DNA of 64,000 nt from Littorina saxatilis (GCF_037325665.1 NC_090246.1:37749459-37813458); one strand, 5' to 3'. Positions 37,368 to 49,806 are shown, counted from the stretch's first letter. Translations and numbers: made by a program. The notes: generated by a model from the sequence alone, not told the origin.

Positions 37368-38472
37368 TTTTCATACATATTTTGTGGACTGATCACCTCT
37401 ACCCCTTTTCCTGGTTTTTCTTTTATATATTTTTTTAATTTGAGGAATGGGCTGTGCTTTAACCCTGTGAGAGCTGTTGGATCAGCATAGCATAAAATGC
37501 CTTTCTAAAGGTAGCAGCTTTCTGTCAAAAACTTATGAGCTGGCACTGTGTTCTATCATTTAAAATGGGACTGAAGGTAGGCCATGTTTTCTTCACCAAA
37601 ATGCACAAGTCATGTTGAGCTCCCCCTCTCCTTTAATTTCTGTGAACAGTAACAGGATTTTTAAGTTTTGGGAAAACAGACAAAGTGGTATGAGTACTCT
37701 TCAGATGAAACACAGGTCATCAACAACAAGAAACAAACGGTCCGGAGTTTGCAGAAAGAAAAACATTCTCAACAGTTCTTTAAACATGTCGCATTCTAAC
37801 ATGAGAAAGGCTACATGTAACAGATATGAATGAATGGGTTGATATGTGATCACTGTGGTTGCATAACTGATTATAATTCGTTACATTGTTTAACTTGAGC
37901 GGATGAAGTGCTTTTTTTCTCAGATCGTGTCATTTATGATTGATTCAAATTTAGTGGGTAATAGCCAAAGAGGGGTATTTTAGCCAGGTGATCAAGATTT
38001 TGACGACGGTATACGTTGACTTGATGGAGACCTAGTCACAGATTGATGAATTGGATGAAAAACTGTTCAGTGGCTGTTGTTTGTAGTGTGAACTCATTTA
38101 AATGATCATTTACTGATTTACAGATCTTCAAATATTCACCCACCCCAGTATGCAGAGATTGTCTTTTGTCAAAGAGTATTAACTGTAGTCGAAGCACAAA
38201 GTTCAACATCAGGTGAATTTGAAATATTGCTTTGGGCACAGTGTATTTATTTGTCTTAGTTTATAGCTATTTCTAGACCCTTGCTATTGTGTTGAGTTAC
38301 TGTTTATGATTTCAGTGTTATGCGATTTTATTTGATATTTTGATTTCTATTTATGCATTGTGTGAACGACCATTAAGATTGCACTCGGTTCTTCACCCAT
38401 GGTCTGTTCGCTGCTCAGCTCATAAAAAAAAGTCTTGTAAGTTGTGAAATGAAGGTGAATGTCAACTTGTAC

Positions 38473-38478
38473 AATAAA
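38473..38478 (+). terminator. Candidate PP2A poly(A) signal AATAAA
   Basis: AATAAA followed by a T/G-rich stretch (CCTTATTTGTTGTTC) within 20 bases. This is the first well-formed poly(A) signal context seen after the stop codon. Confidence 0.4.
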
Positions 38479-39369
38479 CCTTATTTGTTGTTCAAAAAGG
38501 AAATAACCTGTTCAAGGTATCTGATGAATGAAAGCGCATGAATGGGGGAAATGTAGCATTTCAGGCAAATGATGTATAGATATTGTGTGCTTGAGTGACA
38601 TGACCATTAGGATTTCAAGCACCAGCACAGACACCCACACAAGAATGAACAAAACAATGTGCGAATCAGATACTCTTTGAATTTTTTTTAAAAAACACCT
38701 TAGACTACAAGTTTTCATATCCAGATTACTAAGACGCTTATTTAGTATTAACTTGTGCAGTTTTTTTGAGCGTTGGTTTAATTACCTGCACAATATACAG
38801 AGCTGCCAACAGCTACGCTTTAAGCGTATCATGCTACGTTTTAAGACAAATTGCTCCAAGATTAGAATTGATACGCTCAAACAAATAATCACAAGCATGC
38901 AACATGAAAAGTGTGCTCTTTCTTGTGAGTCCTGTAGTGGAATGCATGAATGGAGACTATTATAGTTAGCAACTAAACGTAGGTTCGAACTACGCAGTTC
39001 GTAACTACAGATTTAGTCAGTCTGCAATGCATGAGAGCGAACTTGGTCGAGACTACTTAGTTACCAGCTAAAAGAGTAGGTCATAACTTTCAGGTGACGT
39101 CATAGGGAAATCCCCGTCATTGCGCAGGCGCGGTGAACTCTTCACCTTCGAAAGTGGTAAACAAACCAGCATGGGATTGGGAGCATGGTAACAGTGCGAA
39201 CTTGAGTGGTTGATCGATGCAATATTATTTTGGCGAGCAAACAAGACAAACATAGGCAGAACGCAAATGTTTCTCTCAGTTCTTCCGCACATTACGAGAG
39301 CTAAAACTGCCCGACCGGGGAGATGTACGCAGCATATAGGCTGAGTCAGTGTCGTCGAAGATTTGAGTG

Positions 39370-39381
39370 ATGGCTCAGTCG
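39370..39381 (+). CDS. Possible short first exon (Met-Ala-Gln-Ser)
   Basis: ATGGCTCAGTCG is followed directly by the donor GTATGT at 39382. A CRE octamer lies upstream at 39095-39102. The arrangement mirrors the left-edge exon. No matching downstream exon was found, so this is only a candidate start of a gene carried in the 9-kb insertion. Confidence 0.2.
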
Positions 39382-41367
39382 GTATGTACTGGGAAAAAGT
39401 CTGTGTCCCTCATACTGATTGTGCATTTTAAAGCAAAGCTGGAACTTTGTAACAGACAATGATGTATGGATGTATTTAAGTTTGTGTTTCAATTTATGGG
39501 AGCGAAACTGACATTTCTGAACTGAAAAAAAGTCGTGTTTTGTGGAGTTTAGAGTTGTCAGTAGAGACCGAGTAATCGTTGAAGAGAAATAATTGCATGG
39601 TTCACCGATGGAGAGTTAAACGACCATAAAACCGCACCACAGGTATGTCACGAAGCTGTCTAAGTTCTACACTATACAACAAAAGAAAATTGAATGAGGG
39701 AATCAAGACAATAGATCAACTCTCTCTCTTTCTTTCTCTCAGTCTATCTCTCTCTCTCTCTCACACACACAGGCATACGCACACACTAACACACACACAC
39801 TCACTCTCTCTCTCTAAACCGCTAAGAGGGAGGGACAAAGTTGAGAACAAGAGTGCCAGATAAAGGAAGGAATGTAATTTGGAGCGATCATGAAACAAAT
39901 TAAGAAACAAGCAAGTTAGCAAGCAAATCCTTGAAAATGTGTGATGTCATACAAAAGGAGCCAACAATGTTTTGGCCTGGTGTTCTACTTACAAAATAAA
40001 CTAGTAAAAGAATTGTGAGATGTAAAGACAAGACATCATCAGTGATTTGAATCATGCACTTATGATTTTCTTCCTTTTTTCCAGATCGGGTAGAATACTT
40101 TATGTCAGTGACATATTTAAATGATTGCAATTTTGTGCTGGTCTTTAACATGAATAATTAGATACAATGAATACATTATTCAATGAGTAGGAAGTGACAA
40201 TATTTTAATGTGTATGATCTTGTTTGATAAATGCCGCAAACACTCTGAGAAGTTCTTCTAAGCAAGCAAAGAAACAGAGGTAATGAAGTTGGATACTGAG
40301 ATGACTATATTTTGTAACTTAGACACTCTGTCTATAAGGAAGCTAGCTGTTTCTTGAACATCATTTGAAAATTAATCTGCGCCAGTTTAAATGCATTGCT
40401 TCGGTATGGTAGAGCTGATCATCAAAATGCATCTCATGTGTGAAATTTTAGCTTTGATGTTGCACTGACTTCAGAAGACTAACCTGTTTCGTGAGTAAAA
40501 TCTGCAAACATTTCAAGCTGACAAGAACAGAACGATGTTAAAATATAAGATATGATAAGGGAAATGTGAAGGCTAAATTAAACAAAGAATGAAATTGTAA
40601 CCCACTCTGTACAAGTGGCGCGTTTTGCTGCATTGATCATCTTTTATTCTTTCATGTTTTCTTTTGAGTTTCCGACAACATTTGTTGTGTCATTGTGTAT
40701 GAACGTTTTAATTTAAATGATGATAAACAATGATTGCATATTTTGTGTAAACGATTTCGCTCAACGTCTCAGATGTGGCATGCAGGCTTCACGTGGAATA
40801 AAACCATCCCTCCACTTTAACATATACCAGCTGTCAAAAACACGTGTGTTTACTTTGAAGTGTTGGAATGTTTGATCAATTAATTTGTTTAACTTCTACT
40901 GGCATCAATCCGCAAAATGTATTCATTCAAACATTCCAACTTTGACATGACCCAGTCAGAATGTAAATGTTTGGTATGTATCAAAGTGTATAGATGGCCT
41001 AACCTCATGTAAGAGCCCATGCAGATATAAAATAGTAAGCCAAACTTGGCGTTTGCAAGAAGAACGGTGCCTTGAAACTGACAGCAGCAACAACAATTTA
41101 ATTATCCACAATCACAGTGTCACTCAGCTTTTCACCCCATCCAAACCACCAGCCATCCTCTCACTAAAAACCAAAACAAACTCCCCAAAACACACACACA
41201 CACACACATATAAGCACAGAGAATCATGAGATTTGTTTGTTTGTTTATTCATCCTGTAGAATGTTTCTTTAGCCACTGAGCCAACTATAATACTCGTCAT
41301 AAAAAGTAGGCAGATCCGTTTGAGGGCAAATCTTTATGATGAGGCCGTTTATTAAAAAAACCAAATA

Positions 41368-42103
41368 CAGGTTGACCCAAAAACAATGCAACCCACAACA
41401 AGTTAATAACCTACATTTGTGGACATAAACTTCAGCCTATGCATGACCCTTCTACAAAGTGACAATTTTGAAGATCAAATAGGCTGACTTTTGTGCAATT
41501 TTAAATTAAGTTCCCAATTTTGGGGATCGACTCAACGGTACGGGTTTTAAAATTGAGCGGTAGCCAAACTTGCCCGATCTAAGCGCTCAAGATTGTAATT
41601 CGGGGCAATTCGAATCACAAAAGTATACCTTAATCAACATTCAGATCTGGGAATCCCTGTTTTGGACTTGGAGTATTCTCAAACAAACTTGGTGTATTTT
41701 TTTTTAAATGAGCGTACTCCACATTTAAACATGCTTCACACGCGTCTGTCTATGAGTATATAACTGCTTTCTTCAGGTCACCGATGATCTAGGGGGTGTA
41801 TACTCAGACATTCAGATAATATAAAAGCTAAAAGTCTGGAGGGTTTAAATTAAGTAAGTATTGATACCGTTCATGGTCAAACTTCGTTTTAGTGAATCGA
41901 CCGCCGAATTTGGAATTTATTTTTTGAAATAGAGCACAAAAGTCAGACCATTTGACCAGTTACATTTGATCTACAAAATGTCCACTTTGTGGAAGGGTCA
42001 TGCACTGGCTGCGGTTTATGTACCTTAAAAATAAAGTGATTCGGTCAACAGATGTAGAAGTTATTAGCATTGTTTTAGTGTTACATTTTTTTGGTTTATC
42101 CTG
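41368..42103. mobile_element. Second TA-flanked element inside the first
   Basis: TA flanks at 41366-41367 and 42104-42105. The ends CAGGTTGACCCAAAAA and, on the complement, CAGGATAAACCAAAAA are inverted. The sister arm of the outer element reads straight through this point, proving insertion. No transposase frame remains in the 736 bp, consistent with a Tc1/mariner-type non-autonomous copy. Confidence 0.65.
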
Positions 42104-42925
42104 TATATGACTGAAAAAACCCATTCATTCCCCAAACCTATTCAGAAAGCAGATTGGGTTTATATGACATAGTGTTTATACAGTGGAAAATACAACACAG
42201 ACACCCTGCAAAATCAAATTCGCAAAATCAATGTTCCCGCGTTAAAATTGACAAAAAATCAGAACTGCCAAAACAAAACATCTTCTGCACGTCAATAGAA
42301 AAAACAATCAAATCTGCATCCAAATCAGTCAGTTTTGTTCACATATCTGGTCTAACACTGACATTAAGGCATGTTGATTTGTGTAGGTGTCATTCCTCTG
42401 AGAAGCTGTAAAAGGCAGTTTTAGTGGGTAATGAGACAAAAACCGGTACGTTTTCGTAACTCCTCAACGCATTGCCTTCAACGTTGCGGTGATTTGTGCT
42501 AACAGTAGTAACACATGTGGGAAAGTTCATACGGATTTTAAAGTCATTTGAGACATTAGTCTGCTGTTAATTGACATGCCAGAAAGAGTTCTTAAATTGT
42601 TAGTAGGTCTTCGCTGACTCATTGAAAAACAATGTGTTGTTATCTTCAAGAACAATAACAGATGCGCCACACAATTAAATTTCATGTACATATTTTATCA
42701 GACATTGGCGGTATGAGGATTTCAACGCGAACATTAATATTTTGCCTCATTCAGAGCGCTGAGCGCAAATGTAGGCCTACGCCTAGAAAAGCTCACGGCT
42801 GACACGCTCTTTCATTTTCCAAGAATGTGTGTGTGCGTACAAGTGCGCTGTGAACAGTCATAGTTGAAAATGTATGAAATTAAAGGTAAATTGAAGCTTT
42901 CATTTTCCTTAATGCATGCTAATTA

Positions 42926-43806
42926 CATTTAGTCAAGTTTTGACTAAATGTTTTAACGTAGAGGGGGGAATCGAGACGAGGGTCGTGGTGTATGTGCGTG
43001 CGTGCGTGCGTGTGTGTGTGTGTGTGTCTGTGTGTGTGTAGAGCGATTCAGACTAAACTACTGGACCGATCTTTATGAAATTTGACATGAGAGTTCCTGA
43101 GTATGAAATCCCCGAACGTTTTTTTCATTTTTTTGATAGATGTCTTTGATGACATCATATCCGGCTTTTCGTGACAGTTGAGGCGGCACTGTCACGCCCT
43201 CATTTTTCAACCAAATTGGTTGAAATTTTGTTCAAGTAATCTTCGACGAAGCCCGGACTTCGGTATTGCATTTCAGCTTGGTGGCTTAAAAATTAATGAA
43301 TGACTTTGGTCATTAAAAATCTGAAAATTGTAAAAAAAAATAAAAATTTATAAAACGATCCAAATTTACGTTCATCTTATTCTCCATCATTTTCTGATTC
43401 CAAAAACATATAAATATGTTATATTTGGATTAAAAACAAGCTCTGGAAATTAAATATATAAAAATTATTATCAAAATTAAATTGTCGAAATCAATTTAAA
43501 AACACTTTCATCTTATTCCTGGTCGGTTCCTGATTCCAAAAACATATAGATATGATATGTTTGGATTAAAAACACGCTCAGAAAGTTAAAACAAAGAGAG
43601 GTACAGAAAAGTGTGCTATCCTTCTTAGCGCAACTACTACCCCGCTCTTCTTGTCAATTTCACTGCCTTTGCCATGAGCGGTGGACTGACGATGCTACGA
43701 GTATACGGTCTTGCTGAAAAATGGCATTGCGTTCAGTTTCATTCTGTGAGTTCGACAGCTACTTTTACTTGACTAAATGTTGTATTTTTGCCTTACGCGA
43801 CTTGTT
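42926..43806 (+). mobile_element. TTTAGTCAA-family MITE inside the TA element
   Basis: Closely matches 35089-35953 from the foldback end (ACATTTAGTCAAGTTTTGAC) to CCTTACGCGACTTGTT, including a (GT)n run at 42999-43036. This is a third insertion level within the 9-kb element. Confidence 0.7.
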
Positions 43807-45610
43807 TTTTTTTTTACAAATTCATTCAGTTCATTGGACAGGGTACATTTTTTTTTTAAATTCGTTCTGGCATGTCGCGCAACAGCAGAACTAATATCTC
43901 ACATGACTTGAGATTCCGTGTGTACTTAACGACATGTGTTAGCCCAAATCACTGACAAGTTTTAAGACAATGCGTTGAGGAGTTACTGAAATGTACCATT
44001 TTTTGGTCTCATTTTTGTACTTAACGACGTGTGTTAGCACAAATCACTGACAGTTTTAAGACAATGCGTTGAGGAGTTCTGAAATGTACCATTTTTGGTC
44101 TCATTACCCGCTAAAACGACTTCAAAAACTGAGAGGATTGACAACTTCACGCTCAGCATGCCATAGCGTTCATGTTAGACAAGATATATGTGAACAAAAC
44201 GGACTGTTTTGGATAAAGATTTGATTGTTCTGTCTAATGACATGCAAAACATGTTTGAGTTTCGGTTTAGTTGTTCTGATTTGTGTTGTTGATTTTAACA
44301 CGGGAAGCTTGATTTTGTGAATTTGATTTGTGGGAGGGGGGGGGGGGGGTGTCTGTGTTGCAGGTTTCACTGCATAGACACTACGTCATGAAAACCCAAT
44401 TTTGTTTCTGAATAAAGTAGGGAAATTAATGGCCTTTTCAGTCATATACTTGGTTTTTCAATCAACAGCCTCATCAGTAAGATCTGCCCTCAAACGCATC
44501 TGCCTACTTTTTATGACGGGTAGTGTAGAAACCTCTGCAAGCATTCTCAGCCGAATCAGATGAAAAAGCACAGAATTGTGATGGTACTCTGAATTTGATC
44601 ATCGTCCCCAGCGAACCCAGGAACCAAGGTGCAAACAGCCTTCCCTTAATGTAGCGGTCCTTCCTGAAAAATAAAGAAAACATATAACTGAGCACCTTCA
44701 GTATTCACGGGGATGGGTTTTGGTTAGCGAGGGGAGGGTGTGTGTTGGGGGGAGAAGGTGTGTACGTGTTGAGCAGTGTGTGTGTGTGTGTGTGGGGGGG
44801 GGGGGGGGTGAGGAAGCACTTGCTCTTCACATGACCATTGGGATCGGGGATGGTGTGTGTGATATTGTAATCTAAACTATTAAAAAAAAATCTGTGCGTG
44901 TATGAACTTTGTGCTCGGCAGAAATGTTTCTCGATTTTAGTCAAAAACAAGTGTGCCCTCAACCCACACACTTTCGCTCTTCAGCATCAACACTATACAG
45001 TTTGAGTTTCATTGGGAAATGTCTCGATTTCAGTCCAAAACAGAACTTTCAGGATCCAAAGCACTCGCCTGTCAGCCTTTTTATTAAAATACATTCAACC
45101 CACCACATTTTCCAGTGATGAAGATTCTGGGGATGTGTGTTGATCCCATTGATTTTGGCCATTTCAGATCTGGCCAGTTGTACATGGGATAGGAACATAA
45201 CTTCACCCAGACACATACAATATTGACACCCTGACAGTCAGTGACAGCTTCATGTGCATAGTTGAATTTTGTTTATGAACGAATTTCTCAAAAGTCACTC
45301 GCAGAAGTAAAGAAGTAACATTTTTGTTAATCTGAGAGTGGTTTCCACAACAAAATCTAACTCTGAGCAGGAAGAAGCCAGGGTGTTGAATGTAGAAGTA
45401 TCCGAGTGAACAGATTCATTCTTATTCCATGTAAAAGCCTGGCAAGATCTAGGATGGTGAGCCAAGGGAAGAATAACTGTATGTGCCTTTAAAATAATTC
45501 CAGTAAATTAGTAATGATTTCATTTTATCTTGCAATTTTGTTTTACTTTCCTGTGCTGCATTAGTTCATTCACACTGTGTAATTTACTTTAAGAATAGTG
45601 GCAAAGGATT

Positions 45611-46034
45611 TGAGACTGTGCCAAAAGGTCAGGTGTCATGTCTACTGTCCCGAATGACACACGATTGCTGACATTTCACCATTGCCAACAGAATAAACAA
45701 ATAAGAAATAGGTAGAAAATGAATGTGAAAACTGACTTTAATTGTTGATCAGTATTTTCTATACCACTAACAAATAATCTACTTGCACATAGCTGTTTGG
45801 CAAATGTATGTTGCATGGGACACACTGACATGAAAGTGGAAGATGTTTTTCCCTCTAGAGAAACTACATATCAAGTTACACTTTTTGTGCTCTTCCATTC
45901 CAGTTGGCAATCAATTGTTAACGCATGTTATTAGAAAAAATAGAACGAAAACAGATTAGATAGAATGAAAAATGTACTGGTGATGTCATTTGGGACATAC
46001 TGACATGAAAACGTCACCTTTTGGCACAGTCTCA
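45611..46034. mobile_element. 424-bp inverted-repeat element
   Basis: TGAGACTGTGCCAAAAGGT at 45611 is matched by its complement ending at 46034; further pairs (GTCATGTC-ACTGTCCC) follow inside. No target duplication is clear. Non-coding MITE within the 9-kb insertion. Confidence 0.5.
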
Positions 46035-46430
46035 TTTGAGAAGAGAAAGAGAACTAAAACCAAGCTTTATGTACCATTTTGTATAAATAGTACAAATTGT
46101 ACTATGCAAGGATACATACAGATGTAAGAATTTATTTTATACAAAGCCGTAATATTTTTGTGTCAATAAACTTGCATCTCCTGCCACTACTCTCAGATTC
46201 AGATGTAACAAGTGTTGACATAGCTGAATGTATCTATCTAGATTGTAAGTGCATCTAATGTGAAACGCAGATCTCTTTACAACACAACGTACAAAAGTCT
46301 GCCAAAAACATCTACACAGCTTCAAACTACTATCACCAGTGCCAATTTACATATCATAAATCAATTTTACAATAACAATTTAATAGGCACAAGCAGGTAC
46401 TTGGTAGTGGTACAGAAATGTGTGACTTAC

Positions 46431-46555
46431 TCTTCATGGTAGTCTGTAAAGCAGCATGTCCACTCAGTCTGAATCCTCTCCAGAATCCATATATATCTGA
46501 ATGCAAGAGCTGTATGAACACTTCATCACACATCATCTCTGGTTTCTTAGGAGGC
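46431..46555 (-). CDS. Unrecognised internal exon candidate
   Basis: Bounded by an acceptor (TTTTTTCAG) at 46556-46558 and a donor GTAAGT at 46430. It reads PPKKPEMMCDEVFIQLLHSD and on to GHAALQTTMK, and joins in phase to the frame ending at 47467. I do not recognise the family. The codon content and clean splice sites suggest real coding origin, perhaps the gene of the 9-kb TIR element, since it runs inward from its right end. Confidence 0.35.
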
Positions 46556-47466
46556 CTGAAAAAACACACCATAAAATAATTAATTAACAATACATAATAA
46601 CTGTATTATAATTAAACCACTCGCTCATTGATTCTTTTATTCCCTCTTTCACAATCATAGTTTATACAGCAGCATTTACCTCTGACTCTGTTCATGCAGA
46701 GTAAATATCAAGTATTTAAACAGAAAAATAAGTCATTCTTGAATAACCCTTCTAAAAAATACACAATAGACACACTTTCAGTGGCAGTGATTCAAGTGAA
46801 GTCCGTTTCTTTCTTCATTTGTATACACACAAAAATTGTTTTGGGCCAGTTAGTGTTACTCTTGGCTTTACACACTTACTATATCAAATTATACATGCAT
46901 TCAGCTTAGAAAACATACTTCTAATGTTGGGAGTGCAGTGTGAGCCAGGACATTTACAGCAAATAAGGATACACAACAGTTCATTCAGAGATAGATTTGC
47001 CATTCACTGCATTATATTGTTAGTTGAATGAGATAGATCTACAGCGATGCTTCAATGCATTAGATTAGCTTCGTTTTAGTGTCTACTGTTCATTGCTCCA
47101 CCGTGGGAAATTCAGTCAACAGTGCACAGTTCCGAAGAAACCGATGCTGCTGTGCATAATCATTGATGCATTGACGATCGTTCATTGTCAATGTCACTGT
47201 CAGAAAAACAACAACTGTATCTTTCATCGTCACCACTACACAATGGCTCGTAGGCCTATTTTCCTATGACACTGAACACGGTTTCGGAGACACTCAGACA
47301 GTACTGCCTGGCCCATAGATGTAGATCTACCCTTGCTCTCACTTTCTAACAAATGTATTATTGCAATATAATCTGACACACACTCACACACCGAGGCGTG
47401 CAAACGAACACACACACCGTGGGACACACAAACTACACGCACACAACGGATGAATCTTGCTCTTAC

Positions 47467-47755
47467 CTGTTGGATGATCCAAACCGATTAAAATCGGCGA
47501 CAGGAAGATGTACAAGCCAAATTTGTACAGTCGCTGATGTAAAAAGTGGAAATTTAGTCAATGTTCTTAGCAAATCTCCCGACTCAAGGTAGATCGTGTC
47601 CCAAATCAGCTGTGCCGGTCACTTCACGACTTGTATTTGAACCCCCTCCAAAGCGCAATCAATGTTTCAACTTCTTTGTCGACATCATTCTTTGGTTCAT
47701 GCGTCGGACTGCCGAATATTTGATTTTTTTGTACAGCAAAATCAAAGACTGTCAT
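47467..47755 (-). pseudogene. Unrecognised 5' exon with broken frame
   Basis: An ATG at 47755 in a GGCGGCCGCCATG context opens MTVFDFAVQKNQIFGSPTHE, which stops after 43 codons. A second frame (AQLIWDTIYLESGDLLRTL to FNRFGSSN) continues to the donor GTAAGA at 47466 and is in phase with the exon at 46431-46555. The two frames are separated by a stop and a frame change, so the copy looks decayed. Alternatively, an unseen splice joins them. It lies 180 bp inside the right end of the 9-kb element. Confidence 0.3.
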
Positions 47756-48109
47756 GGCGGCCGCCATTTGTATTTTTGCAATAGTTCGAAACTAAGGAAT
47801 TTGGTCCTCCTCGGAGGAGGACCAAATTTAGGCAAGTTAGTCACCAACTTAGGTCGGAACATTTGAAAATATCGTGCCATGCATTGCGCACTAGAGCGAT
47901 AGTTTCGAACTTTGGATTTAGTTCCCAACTAGCTTGATAGTCTCCATTCATGCATTCCACTACTGGTACTCGTTTCTGATTCTCACTCAATGCAGCGGTC
48001 AGAATTTGTGTCATAAAACATTGTCCATACTGAAAGTGACACTGCAGACCTCTGGATTGGCCATCATGGGTTTTTTCTTCTAGATTAACTTTTTTTAAAT
48101 GTATATATA

Positions 48110-49628
48110 CTGTTCAAAAAAAGAAACGCATAGTTGCTACTTGCCAAATTTGTTTTATTTTTCGAAAAAATTAACAGAAAATCCAATATTTAGATTATTT
48201 GTTTGAAATTTGGTATGGACACAGTTGAATGCACACACAGTTCATTTGCATCTTCAAATCAATCAGTCAATCAATACGATTGGTTGCCGAGGCTGTCAAG
48301 TCAGTAGGGGGTGTGACTGCCCTGAGCAGCAACAACTGCCCGGCACCTTCTGGGCATGGACTGGATCAGATGCCGGATATCTTGCTGTGGGATGGTGTCC
48401 CACTCCTCCTGAAGTGCCTGCAATAGATCGCGGTGATTTGCCGGCGCTTCTTCTCGCCTGCGCACACGTCTGTCCAATTCATCCCAGAGGTGTTCTATCG
48501 GGTTCATGTCTGGCGACATGGATGGCCAGGGAAGCACCTGGACATGGTGGTCGGTGAGGAACTGGGTGGTGAGTCGTGCTGTGTGCGGGCGAGCGTTGTC
48601 CTGCTGGAATATGGCATCCTGGTCAGCCAGAAGAGGAAGGGCGTGTGGGCGCAGAATTTCCTCCACGTATCGCTGGGCAGTTATGCGCCCTTGGACGTGC
48701 ACCAGGGTGCTCCTTCCAGCGGTATTGATCGCCCCCCACACCATGACGCCTCCACCACCATGAACGGGTGCCTCATCCACACAGTTGGGCGCGTAACGTT
48801 CGTTTACTCTCCGGTAGACCCTCCTCCGACCATCATGTCGCTGGAGCAGGAAGTAGGACTCGTCGCTGAACCACACGTGTCTCCAGTGATTCCGGACGGT
48901 CCAGCGAAGGTGCTGGTTGCCCCACTGCACTCGGTTCTGGCGATGGCGGCGGGTGAGGACAGCTCCTCTGTGAGGTCTGCGAGCTCTCAAACCAGCTTCA
49001 TGCAGGCGGTTCCGCACGGTCTGGTCCGATAATCGGTGTGGCCCGGGGAGAGCCTGGACAGAAGATGAGGCCGACAGGAAACGATTCCGGAGGTGGCGGA
49101 GCCGTATGAAGCGGTCGTGAGCAGCAGTTGTCGCCCTCTGGTCTTCCCGCTCGTGGCAAGTCAGCAACGGAGCCAGTGGCTTGAAACCTGACCCACAGTC
49201 TACTGATGGTGCTCTGGGACACGTGGAAGTGCCTGGCGATTGCACTTTGACTTTGGCCTGCTTGTAAACGACCCAATGCAATTTGGCGGTCTTCTCTGCT
49301 CAATCGGGCCATCTTTCGTCGCTGAATTGTCGTCTGATTTCTTTGTGGCGAACAATCCGCTTTTATGGGTTTTGGAAGACATGGTGAGAGCTCAATATTC
49401 CCCGAGTTTCACGAGATTACACTGAAGCATGACGAGTCGTCATGCCAAATGAGCAATTTTGACATTGTAGCCACTGATAACGCATGCGTCACGTGCAGAG
49501 CTCACTTGTGGCAATGGACGAAAGGTCGACGACCAGATAAACATTTTCTGCAGTTTGGTGGATATCCTTGTAGCCATATAACTAAATTAACCAAATATTA
49601 CAAGCTATGCGTTTCTTTTTTGAACAGT
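48110..49628 (-). mobile_element. Tc1-like transposon, nearly complete
   Basis: The left end CTGTTCAAAAAAAGAAACGC and the right end GCGTTTCTTTTTTGAACAGT are inverted with a single-base length difference in the A run. The insertion lies in a (TA)n stretch, as expected for TA targeting. It contains the transposase remains at 48301-49312 and sits inside an older MITE. Confidence 0.9.
48301..49312 (-). pseudogene. Tc1-type transposase with one frameshift
   Basis: The N-terminal frame (49312 down to about 49145) reads MARLSREDRQIALGRLQAGQ and SQSTISRLWVRFQATGS, the paired helix-turn-helix region. The second frame (to 48301) starts in the linker (EDQRATTAAHDRFIRL) and contains the DD34E core: VWFSDESYF, IFQQDNARPHTA and DMNPIEHLWDELDRRV. 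It ends GSHTPY near the left terminal repeat. One frameshift in the linker near 49145 separates the halves. All three catalytic acids are present. Total length fits Tc1 transposases (about 340 aa). Confidence 0.9.
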
Positions 49629-49806
49629 ATATATATATACATGTAATATACATGTATGCTCATCAGTGCGAAATAGCCAAATGTGGATGTTCGAATACAT
49701 TTTAGACAATGCTACACTAAAACACTATTTATATTTTGCTATACTGAAAATTCCCCCAACAGTTTTTAATTGCTACACTTGAAGTTTGACAAGGGTTGGC
49801 AGGGCT

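Larger units (their letters stand above)
36285..38802 (+). other. PP2A 3'UTR and downstream flank; no further gene
   Basis: No supported coding exon follows the PP2A stop. A poly(A) signal candidate lies at 38473-38478. A 31-bp unit is exactly duplicated at 37306-37336 and 37337-37367. The 3'UTR would be about 2.2 kb, long but in line with long PP2A-C 3'UTRs in other animals. Confidence 0.5.
41293..44520. mobile_element. TA-flanked element with long inverted ends, nested
   Basis: TA precedes 41293 and follows 44520. CTCGTCATAAAAAGTAGGC at the left matches CCCGTCATAAAAAGTAGGC on the complement of the right end, and similarity continues for several hundred bases (GTTTGAGGGCA, ATGACTGAAAA, AACACAGACACC). 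It has the form of a mariner-type foldback element. Its left arm is interrupted at 41368-42103 and its centre holds a MITE (42926-43806). The frame at 44504-44695 is part of the right arm and not a gene. Confidence 0.65.
38935..47962. mobile_element. 9.0-kb TIR-bounded insertion with 3-bp target duplication
   Basis: TAGTGGAATGCATGAATGGA and six further bases at the left end (38935-38960) are matched perfectly by the complement at the right end (47937-47962); weaker inverted similarity continues to about 60 bp. CTG is duplicated at 38932-38934 and 47963-47965, and the uninterrupted relative at 33 kb has one CTG there. The interior includes promoter-like starts near both ends (39370 plus, 47755 minus), a nested TA-flanked element, a MITE and a hairpin element. 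No transposase domain was recognised, so the superfamily is open. Confidence 0.7.
38803..49806. mobile_element. MITE broken by two later insertions
   Basis: The left piece, 38803-38934, and the right pieces, 47963-48109 and 49629-49806, together match the intact relative at 32690-33045. The first gap holds the 9.0-kb TIR element (38935-47962) and the second a Tc1-like transposon (48110-49628). The joins fall exactly on a CTG duplication and on TA repeats respectively. Confidence 0.65.

Noticed and set aside
44504-44695. Frame with KDRYIKGRLFAPWFLG as a third exon of the 46-47 kb gene
   Set aside because: The splice phase does not match the upstream exon, and the sequence is part of the right arm of the TA-flanked inverted-repeat element.
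48433-49032. Long plus-strand frame over the Tc1-like element
   Set aside because: It is the antisense shadow of the transposase, whose minus-strand frames carry the DD34E motifs.
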